Shown here: in pieces, positions 1 through 5,677 of the stretch | Layout: the number at the start of each line of letters is the position of its first letter | Numbering within the stretch: position 1 is the first letter of the stretch | Origin: Kiloniellales bacterium | Lineage (GTDB): Bacteria; Pseudomonadota; Alphaproteobacteria; Kiloniellales; JAKSBE01 | Direction of reading: 5' to 3' | NCBI GenBank assembly: GCA_030067055.1 | Contig: JASJAL010000370.1 | Span: 1-6,546 of the forward strand | Length of the DNA: 6,546 nucleotides | Program-made: the position numbers and the translations under genes | Notes under the pieces: model-generated | The model's database searches: none | What the model saw: only the letters and a program-made list of their open reading frames with translations | Told to the model about the DNA's origin: nothing

Positions 1-2
1 TG

Positions 3-974
3 GTCGTGACCCTCGGCGCCGGCCTCGTTGGCGGTGCCTGGGCCGCCGAGCTCAAGCTCAAGGCCTCGCACCAGTGGCCTGGCGGCAAGGGCGATGTCCG
101 CGACGAGATGGTGCAGATCATCAAGAAGGAGGTCGAGGCCGCGGACGTCGGCGTCGCCGTGCAGGTCTATCCCGGCAAGTCCCTGTTCAAGCCCAAGCAG
201 CAGTGGGACGCCATGGTCAAGGGTCAGCTCGACATCTCGGCCTTCCCGCTGGACTACGCCAGCGGCAAGCATCCGCAGTTCAGCGCGACCCTGATGCCGG
301 GCCTGGTCAAGAACCACGACCACGCCAAGCGCCTGAATGACTCGGCTTTCATGGCCGATATCAAGAAGATCATCGACAAGTCTGGAATCGTTGTCCTTTC
401 CGATGCCTGGCTGGCCGGCGGCTTCGTCTCCAAGAAAACCTGCATCCTGGATCCCAAGGACGCCGAAGGCCAGGTGCTGCGGGCGGCCGGCCCGGCCTTC
501 GAGCAGATGCTCTCGGCCGCGGGCGCCTCGATCAACGCCATGCCGTCGTCCGAGATCTACCCGGCGCTGCAGACCGGCGTCCTGGACGGCGCCAACACCT
601 CGTCCGGCAGCTTCGTGTCCTACCGGATCTACGAGCAGGTGAAGTGCCTGACCGAGCCGGGCGACTTCGCGCTCTGGTTCATGTACGAGCCGATCCTCAT
701 GTCCAAGAAGTCCTGGGACAAGCTGAACGACGACCAGAAGGCCGCCTTCGAGGCTGCCGGCCAGAAGGCCGAGGATTTCTTCTTCGATGCGGCCCGCGGC
801 CTCGATACCAAGCTGGTCGAAGCCTACAAGAAGGCCGGCGTCGAGGTCGTCTCGATGAGCAAGGACCAGCACGCGGCCTGGCTCGAGATCGCCAAGCAGT
901 CGTCTTACAAGAACTTCGCGGAGAAGGTCCCGGGCGGCAAGGAGCTGATCGACAAGGCCCTGGCAGTGGAATGA
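3..974 (+). CDS. dctP: TRAP transporter solute-binding protein, DctP family (5' truncated); possibly malonate-binding (MatP-like)
   Basis: This is the periplasmic receptor of a tripartite ATP-independent transporter, which captures an organic acid and hands it to the DctQ/DctM membrane pair. The first visible residues are a hydrophobic stretch ending in an AWA-A signal-peptidase-like site, so the window begins inside the signal peptide. The basic N-terminal end and the true start lie upstream, and the GTG at 6 is probably an internal valine. About 323 residues are visible, close to full family length. DctP hallmarks counted from that GTG: the LRAAG segment with R159, the usual carboxylate-binding arginine position, followed by SSEIYPALQTGVLDGAN, the family's conserved EVY-ALQTG-VDG block. 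Two cysteines (about C146 and C214) could form a periplasmic disulfide. The gene ends at TGA 972-974 and a terminator-like hairpin follows directly. A malonate ligand is inferred from the malonyl-CoA decarboxylase downstream; other dicarboxylates or carboxylates remain possible. Confidence 0.92.
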   Translation, partial: VVTLGAGLVGGAWAAELKLKASHQWPGGKGDVRDEMVQIIKKEVEAADVGVAVQVYPGKSLFKPKQQWDAMVKGQLDISAFPLDYASGKHPQFSATLMPGLVKNHDHAKRLNDSAFMADIKKIIDKSGIVVLSDAWLAGGFVSKKTCILDPKDAEGQVLRAAGPAFEQMLSAAGASINAMPSSEIYPALQTGVLDGANTSSGSFVSYRIYEQVKCLTEPGDFALWFMYEPILMSKKSWDKLNDDQKAAFEAAGQKAEDFFFDAARGLDTKLVEAYKKAGVEVVSMSKDQHAAWLEIAKQSSYKNFAEKVPGGKELIDKALAVE

Positions 975-982
975 GACCGGCA

Positions 983-1002
983 GGCGCCTGAGCGCCGTTT
1001 TT
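983..1002 (+). terminator. Rho-independent terminator or attenuator after the solute-binding protein gene
   Basis: A perfect 5-bp GC stem (GGCGC 983-987, GCGCC 992-996) closes a CTGA loop and is followed, after one G, by five T residues (998-1002). It starts 9 nt after the stop codon of the solute-binding protein gene. The stem is short, so termination may be partial. That would give more binding protein than permease, a common need in TRAP operons. Its T-tract abuts and slightly overlaps the left arm of the following palindromic repeat. Confidence 0.6.
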
Positions 1003-1109
1003 CCTTCACCCGCTCCGGCTAGGGTTCGACTACAGGCCTCGCCAATCCTCCACAGCCCTCTCCCTCGGGGAGAGGGCGGGAGCGGTAAGGGCTGCGAGCG
1101 GGTGAGGGG
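1002..1109. repeat. Nested palindromic intergenic repeat (REP-like)
   Basis: This element fills most of the 183-nt gap between the binding-protein and permease genes. The outer arms TCACCCGCTC (1006-1015) and GAGCGGGTGA (1096-1105) are perfect inverted repeats. In RNA they extend to 1002-1015 with 1096-1109, with two G-U pairs. Inside is a perfect 10-bp hairpin, GCCCTCTCCC (1055-1064) and GGGAGAGGGC (1068-1077), with a TCG loop. A competing pairing also exists: CAGCCCT (1053-1059) with AGGGCTG (1088-1094). CCCTCTCCC/GGGAGAGGG cores flanked by GGGTGAGGG-type arms resemble dispersed intergenic palindromes of GC-rich proteobacterial genomes. Copy number cannot be judged from this window. Possible effects are mRNA stabilisation, partial termination, or none. 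No ORF is supported here. Confidence 0.65.
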
Positions 1110-1141
1110 TCACCGCACAGGTCTCTGGCACTCTTTCCGGG

Positions 1142-1148
1142 GGAAGGA
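1142..1148 (+). promoter_or_regulatory. Ribosome binding site of the DctQ gene
   Basis: GGAAGGA lies 9 nt before the ATG at 1158. It is the clearest Shine-Dalgarno sequence in the window and supports that start over an upstream in-frame or out-of-frame choice. It lies downstream of the palindromic repeat, so translation of the permease genes can restart independently of the binding-protein gene. Confidence 0.7.
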
Positions 1149-1157
1149 CTCCTCATC

Positions 1158-1673
1158 ATGGACCTCTTCGTCCAAGGCGTGCGGCGGCTGTCGACGCTCT
1201 GCGGGATCGTCGCCGTCGGCCTGCTCCTGGCCGCCGTGCTGGTGGTTTGCCAGCTGGTCTTCGTGCGCTACGTGCTCGGGACCTCGGCGATCTGGCAACA
1301 CGAGTTTGTCACCTATTCCCTGGTCGCCGCGACTTTCCTCGGCAGTCCCTATGTCCTGCTGACCCGCGGCCACGTGAACGTCGACCTGCTGCCGCACTAC
1401 CTCGGCCCGCGCGGCAAGCTCGCGATGGCGCTGCTGGCCTCCGTTCTGTCGCTGGCCTTCTGCGGGATCATCGGCTGGACCTCGATCTCCTGGTGGCACG
1501 AGGCCTACGCCAACGGCTGGCGCGGCGAGACGGTCTGGGCGCCCCGGCTCTGGATCCCTTGGGCCGCCATGCCGCTCGGCATCGGCCTGCTCTGCCTGCA
1601 GTACATCGCCGACATCGCCGCCTTGCTGAGCGGCCGCGCATTGCCCTTCGCCGCCCAGGAGACCGCGCGATGA
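1158..1673 (+). CDS. dctQ: TRAP transporter small permease, DctQ family
   Basis: This is the small membrane subunit of the TRAP transporter, pairing with DctM in the inner membrane and helping dock the solute-binding protein. The product is 171 aa, normal for the family, with four hydrophobic segments at about residues 13-35, 49-68, 86-107 and 130-155. DctQ-type features include FVRYVLGTSAIWQHEF (an R-Y...W..E pattern after the first helix), then a second helix followed by LLTRGHVNVDLL, matching the family's conserved arginine-glycine-histidine-valine-aspartate loop. The start at ATG 1158 has a good Shine-Dalgarno sequence. The stop TGA overlaps the start of the large subunit gene (ATGA), indicating translational coupling and a roughly balanced output of the two permease subunits. 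No independent promoter was recognised in the gap upstream, so the gene may depend on readthrough from the binding-protein gene. Confidence 0.93.
   Translation: MDLFVQGVRRLSTLCGIVAVGLLLAAVLVVCQLVFVRYVLGTSAIWQHEFVTYSLVAATFLGSPYVLLTRGHVNVDLLPHYLGPRGKLAMALLASVLSLAFCGIIGWTSISWWHEAYANGWRGETVWAPRLWIPWAAMPLGIGLLCLQYIADIAALLSGRALPFAAQETAR
1657..1662 (+). promoter_or_regulatory. Ribosome binding site deciding the DctM start
   Basis: AGGAGA lies 7 nt before the ATG at 1670, inside the last codons of the small permease gene. The large-permease reading frame is open upstream to about 1247, but that extension only shadows the small subunit gene. This site and the ATGA overlap fix the start at 1670. Confidence 0.7.
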
Positions 1674-2986
1674 GCCCGCTGGTCCTCGGCCTGATCGTCG
1701 CCATCGTCACCGTCGTGGTACTGCTATCGGGGGCGCCGGTGGCCTTCTCCCTGGGCTTCGTCGCGATCGTCTTCCTGGTGATCTTCGATGGCCTGGGGGC
1801 GCTCTCGGTGGTGCCCGATATCTTCTACGGCGGGCTCGATAACTTCGCCCTGCTTTCGATCCCGATGTTCATCCTGATGGGCGGCGCCATCGCTTCCTCG
1901 CGGGCCGGCGCCGACCTTTACGAGGCCCTGGACCGCTGGCTGACCCGGGTGCCGGGCGGGCTGATGGCCTCCAACATCGGCGCCTGCGCGATCTTCGCCG
2001 CGCTGTCAGGCTCCTCGCCGGCGACCTGCGCCGCGATCGGCAAGATGGGCGTGCCCGAGATGCGCCGGCGCGGCTATCCCGACGGCCTGGCGACCGGCTC
2101 GATCGCCGCCGGCGGCACCCTGGGCATCCTGATCCCGCCCTCGATCACCATGATCGTCTACGGCATCGCCACCGAGACCTCGATCGGCCGGCTGTTCATC
2201 GCCGGCCTGCTGCCGGGGCTCATGCTGACCGGCTTGTTCATCGCCTGGGGCCTCATCAACGCGCGGGTCCAGGGCCACAGCTTCGCCCTGGGCGACCGCC
2301 ATTTCTCCTGGCGCGAGCGCTTCGAGGTGCTGCCCAAGATCGGGCCCTTCCTGCTGGTGATCGCCGGCATCCTCTGGGTGCTCTACGGCGGCGTCGCAAC
2401 GCCCTCGGAGGCGGCCGGGGTGGGCGCGGTCTTCTGCATCCTGCTGGTCATGGTGATCTACAAGCTGCGCAAGCCGCGCGAGCTCTGGAGCGTGCTGCGC
2501 GACTCCATGCGGGAATCGGTGATGATCCTGATGATCATCGCCGCCGCGGCCCTGTTCAGCTACATGATGTCCTCGCTCTTCATCACCCAGTCGCTGGCCG
2601 AGTGGATCGGCAACCTGGACGTCAATCCCTGGCTGCTGATGCTGTCGATCAACATCTTCCTGCTGATCGCCGGATTCTTCCTGCCGCCGGTCGCGGTGAT
2701 CCTGATGACCGCGCCGACCCTGGTGCCGATCGTCGAGGCCGCCGGCTTCGATCCGATCTGGTTCGCCGTGGTCCTGACCATCAACATGGAGATCGGCCTG
2801 ATCACGCCGCCGGTCGGTCTTAACCTCTATGTCATCAACGGCATCGCGCCCGATGTTAGACTGCAGACGATTCTCTGGGGCGCTTTGCCATTCATGCTTT
2901 GTATGATTCTGGGGATAGTATTGCTGTGCCTCTTCCCCGGCATCGCGCTGTGGCTACCGGAGGCCTTGATGGGACCGGGAATCTAG
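1670..2986 (+). CDS. dctM: TRAP transporter large permease, DctM family
   Basis: This is the large membrane subunit and transport channel, which moves the substrate inward, normally driven by a sodium gradient. The product is 438 aa, typical of DctM, and hydrophobic almost throughout, with about 11-12 membrane segments. Family motifs run in order: LLSGAPVAF near residues 18-26, LSIPMFILMG in the first quarter, the ALSGSSPAT hairpin (G114-T119), the GTLGILIPPS loop (L151-S158), and the matching C-terminal NMEIGLITPPVGLNL (N372-N385). These paired hairpin motifs are characteristic of the two inverted halves of the elevator fold. The start is ATG 1670, overlapping the small subunit stop. The last roughly 35 codons are richer in A+T and in AGA, ATA, GTA and TTG codons than the rest of the gene, although the protein still looks like an ordinary DctM end. 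Malonyl-CoA decarboxylase starts 9 nt after the stop, which suggests a malonate transporter (MatM-like). Confidence 0.95.
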   Translation: MSPLVLGLIVAIVTVVVLLSGAPVAFSLGFVAIVFLVIFDGLGALSVVPDIFYGGLDNFALLSIPMFILMGGAIASSRAGADLYEALDRWLTRVPGGLMASNIGACAIFAALSGSSPATCAAIGKMGVPEMRRRGYPDGLATGSIAAGGTLGILIPPSITMIVYGIATETSIGRLFIAGLLPGLMLTGLFIAWGLINARVQGHSFALGDRHFSWRERFEVLPKIGPFLLVIAGILWVLYGGVATPSEAAGVGAVFCILLVMVIYKLRKPRELWSVLRDSMRESVMILMIIAAAALFSYMMSSLFITQSLAEWIGNLDVNPWLLMLSINIFLLIAGFFLPPVAVILMTAPTLVPIVEAAGFDPIWFAVVLTINMEIGLITPPVGLNLYVINGIAPDVRLQTILWGALPFMLCMILGIVLLCLFPGIALWLPEALMGPGI

Positions 2987-2995
2987 GCGGCGGAC

Positions 2996-4459
2996 ATGGG
3001 CGACATCGCAAACGAGAACTTCTTCGACCGGACCCTGGGCAATCTCAAGACCGCCTGGCGCGACGTCGCCAGCGGGGCGGCGCGCACCCTCGGCCTGGCG
3101 GTGCCGCCCGACGCCGCCGATCCGGAGACCCTGACCCGGCTGATGAAGGAGTGCCTGCAGGCCCGCGGCGGCGAGGTCTCGGCCCGCCTGCGCGCGGCCG
3201 AGCTGGGCCAGGCCTACCTCGAGAGCGACGCCGCCGGTCGCCGCCAGTTCCTGGAGATCCTGGCCCAGCGCTTCGCCACCGACGATGCCGCGGTCGAGGA
3301 CGCGATCATCGCCTACCGGGCCGCCGACGATCTCAAGGGCCGGCTCGTGGGCCATCACCAGCTGCGCCGCGCCCTGCAGCCGCCGCGGGTCAAGTTACTC
3401 ACCCAATTCAATGCCTTGCCGGAAGGCGTGAAGTTCCTGGTCGACCTGCGCGCCGATCTTCTGCCGCTGATCGCCGAAGACCCGCATCTGCGCGATCTGG
3501 ACCGGGATCTGCGCGAGCTGCTGACCTCCTGGTTCGACCTCGGCTTCCTCGACCTGCGCCGGATCACCTGGGATTCGCCGGCCTCCCTGCTGGAGAAGCT
3601 GATTGCCTACGAGGCGGTCCACGAGATCCGCTCCTGGGACGACCTGCGCAACCGGCTGGACTCCGACCGCTGCCTCTTCGCGCTCTTCCACCCGCGCATG
3701 CCGGAAGAGCCCCTGGCCTTCGTCGAGGTCGCCCTGGTCAAGGGCCTGGCCAGCAACGTCCAGGCCCTGCTCGACGTGACCGTGCCGGCCGGCGATCCTG
3801 CCGAGGCCGATACCGCGATCTTCTATTCGATCTCCAACACACAGAAGGGCCTGCGCGGGATCAGCTTCGGCGAGTTCCTGATCAAGCGGGCGACCACCTG
3901 GCTTTCCCAGGAGTTCCCGCAGATTCGCAACTTCGCCACACTGTCGCCGGTTCCCGGCTTCCGTGGCTGGCTGGAAGGCGCCGGAATCGACGTGGTTCCC
4001 GGGCTGCTGACCGAGGACGAGAAGCTGGAGATCAAGGCCGCTTCCGGGACCGAGGAGGCGCACAAGGGCCTAATTGACCTGGTCGCCAAGCCTGACTGGC
4101 CGGGCGAAGCCGGCTTGGCGCGGATGCTGGAGGCGCCGCTGCAGCGCCTCTGCGCCCGCTATTTCCTCGAGCGCCGGGACGGCGGCCAGCCGATCGACCC
4201 GGTGGCCCGCTTCCACCTGAAGAACGGCGCCCGGCTGGAGCGGATCAATTGGCTGGGCGATTCCTCCGTCAACGGCCTGCGTCAGGCCTGCGGGATGATG
4301 GTCAACTATTGCTATTTCCCGGAGGAAGTGGAAAAGAACCATGAAGCCTTCATGAGCGAGGGCCGCCTCGCCTTGGGCGCACCGGTCCAGGGTCTGCTGC
4401 GTGGCTGGCGCGAGACGAACGGCTCACCAATTATTAATCGTCGTCAGAGAAAGTCCTAA
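2996..4459 (+). CDS. matA: Malonyl-CoA decarboxylase (EC 4.1.1.9)
   Basis: This cytoplasmic enzyme converts malonyl-CoA to acetyl-CoA and CO2, the final step of malonate use through malonyl-CoA. The product is 487 aa, full length. An N-terminal helical domain (about residues 1-185) is followed by the catalytic domain with a GNAT-like fold. Visible family blocks are FHPRMPEEPLAFVEVAL (H232 in HPRMP), FYSISNTQKGLRGISFGEFL (F276 onward), LSPVPGF (316-322), and FHLKNGARLERINW (H407), then MVNYCYFPEE. S280 and H407 sit where I place the catalytic Ser329 and His423 of the human enzyme, by motif comparison only. The C-terminus ends RRQRKS, without the peroxisomal SKL tail of animal enzymes. The start ATG lies 9 nt after the TRAP permease stop, with only a weak GGCGG upstream, so coupling to the permease is likely. 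No malonyl-CoA synthetase (MatB) gene is in view; it may lie outside the window. Confidence 0.96.
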   Translation: MGDIANENFFDRTLGNLKTAWRDVASGAARTLGLAVPPDAADPETLTRLMKECLQARGGEVSARLRAAELGQAYLESDAAGRRQFLEILAQRFATDDAAVEDAIIAYRAADDLKGRLVGHHQLRRALQPPRVKLLTQFNALPEGVKFLVDLRADLLPLIAEDPHLRDLDRDLRELLTSWFDLGFLDLRRITWDSPASLLEKLIAYEAVHEIRSWDDLRNRLDSDRCLFALFHPRMPEEPLAFVEVALVKGLASNVQALLDVTVPAGDPAEADTAIFYSISNTQKGLRGISFGEFLIKRATTWLSQEFPQIRNFATLSPVPGFRGWLEGAGIDVVPGLLTEDEKLEIKAASGTEEAHKGLIDLVAKPDWPGEAGLARMLEAPLQRLCARYFLERRDGGQPIDPVARFHLKNGARLERINWLGDSSVNGLRQACGMMVNYCYFPEEVEKNHEAFMSEGRLALGAPVQGLLRGWRETNGSPIINRRQRKS

Positions 4460-4471
4460 GACGAGCCAAGC

Positions 4472-5677
4472 ATGGATGCTCACGCTGCGCGGAGGCACGA
4501 CTTGCTCGCAAGTGCCTGTACCGTGAAGGATTCCCACAGCTTTGAGAGCGTGCAGGCGGTCGCCAGCGCGCTGCAGCCCAGCTATCCCGTGCACTGCGTT
4601 CGCCCGGAACTGCTGGAGGAGTCGGCGCGCCGCTTCATCACGCTCTTTCCCGGCCGCGTGCTCTACGCCATCAAGTGCAACCCGCATCCCCTGATCCTCG
4701 GCGCGCTCTATCGCGGCGGGATCCGCGATTTCGACACCGCCTCGCTGCCGGAGATCGCGACGGTTGCTGATACGGTCTCGGACGCGCGTTCCTATTTCAT
4801 GCATCCGGTCAAGACCCGCGCGGTGATCCGCTCCGCCCACACGGTCTATGGCATCAAGGTCTTCTCGGTCGATCATCTCGGCGAGTTGAAGAAGATCTAC
4901 GACGAGACCGGCGGCGAGGGCGTGGTCGCCGTGGTCCGGCTCAAGACCCCGCCGGCCGACGGCACGCTCTATCATCTGGCGGCCAAGTTCGGCTGCGAGG
5001 TTCCCGAGGCCATCGAGCTGCTGACCGAGGCGCGGCGCCTGGGCATGCAAGGCGGGATCTGCTTCCACGTCGGCTCCCAGTGCATGACGCCCCGGGCCTA
5101 TACCGAGGCCATGGAGATGGTCGGCCGAGTGATCGAGGGCGCCGGCTTCGATCCCGTTTGCGTCGACGTCGGCGGCGGCTTCCCGGCGGACTACGTCAAC
5201 CACAAGACGCCGCCGCTCGAGGACTTCATGGAGGCGATCCGCGCCGGCGCCAAGGCGATCCAGCTCAAGCCCACGGTCGAGCTTTGGGCCGAGCCGGGCC
5301 GGGCGCTGGTCGCCTCGGGCTGCTCGCTCCTGGTCCAGGTCCAGCTTCGCAAGGACAATCAGGCCTACATCAACGATGGGATTTATGGTTCCCTGTCGGA
5401 GATGAGCCAGGTCCAGATCAAGCCGCCGGCGCGCCTGCTGCGCCTCGAGGGCGCGGTCGCAGAGACCAAAGAGCGCTTCACGATCAACGGCCCGACCTGC
5501 GATTCCCTCGATGTCCTGCCCGGCGAATTCGACCTGCCGGCGGACCTGCGCGAGGGCGACTGGATCGAGTTCGACCAGATGGGCGCCTATTCCAACGCCC
5601 TGGCCACGCACTTCAACGGCTTCCATCCGGAGACCTTCGTGACCGTTCACGACACCCCGCCCAGCCGGCTCAAATGA
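4472..5677 (+). CDS. Fold-type III PLP-dependent decarboxylase (ornithine/DAP/arginine decarboxylase family 2)
   Basis: This 401-aa enzyme decarboxylates an amino acid, probably a basic one, in the cytoplasm; polyamine synthesis is the likely role. It has an alanine-racemase-like barrel followed by a C-terminal beta domain. Motifs match eukaryotic-type ornithine decarboxylase in order: YAIKCNP with the PLP lysine K68; HVGSQ (H199 stacking on PLP, S202); the phosphate loop DVGGGFP (D232, G234-236); EPGR (E274-R277); INDGIYGS; CDSLD (C343, D344), which supplies the partner-subunit cysteine and aspartate; and GAYSNALATHFNGF (Y373). The active enzyme should be a dimer. After IYGS the sequence reads LSEMSQVQ, so the second distal-amino-binding acid of ornithine decarboxylase (Asp332 in mouse) appears to be missing. 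Lysine, ornithine or another substrate are all possible. The start ATG follows malonyl-CoA decarboxylase by 12 nt with no clear Shine-Dalgarno; GTG 4523 is a weaker alternative. The stop overlaps the next gene (ATGA). Confidence 0.88.
   Translation: MDAHAARRHDLLASACTVKDSHSFESVQAVASALQPSYPVHCVRPELLEESARRFITLFPGRVLYAIKCNPHPLILGALYRGGIRDFDTASLPEIATVADTVSDARSYFMHPVKTRAVIRSAHTVYGIKVFSVDHLGELKKIYDETGGEGVVAVVRLKTPPADGTLYHLAAKFGCEVPEAIELLTEARRLGMQGGICFHVGSQCMTPRAYTEAMEMVGRVIEGAGFDPVCVDVGGGFPADYVNHKTPPLEDFMEAIRAGAKAIQLKPTVELWAEPGRALVASGCSLLVQVQLRKDNQAYINDGIYGSLSEMSQVQIKPPARLLRLEGAVAETKERFTINGPTCDSLDVLPGEFDLPADLREGDWIEFDQMGAYSNALATHFNGFHPETFVTVHDTPPSRLK

Noticed and set aside
1247..1669. An upstream extension of the large permease frame by 141 codons
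   Set aside because: The extension overlaps the small permease gene and translates to arginine/alanine-rich sequence without membrane segments. The ATG at 1670 has a good ribosome site and begins a normal DctM N-terminus.
2885..2907. TTGCCA and TATGAT as a sigma-70 promoter for malonyl-CoA decarboxylase
   Set aside because: The spacer is only 11 nt, well short of the usual 16-18, so the pair is not a credible promoter as such. The base-composition change is kept as a low-interest finding.
2899..4077. A 392-codon + strand frame overlapping the dctM end and malonyl-CoA decarboxylase
   Set aside because: It is a proline/arginine-rich shadow frame. The malonyl-CoA decarboxylase frame has family motifs across its whole length.
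4472..5677. Diaminopimelate decarboxylase (LysA) as the identity of the PLP enzyme
   Set aside because: The YAIKCNP, CDSLD and GAYSNALATHFNGF motifs fit the ornithine decarboxylase branch. LysA proteins usually carry a CESxD motif and a different Tyr-containing C-terminal block.
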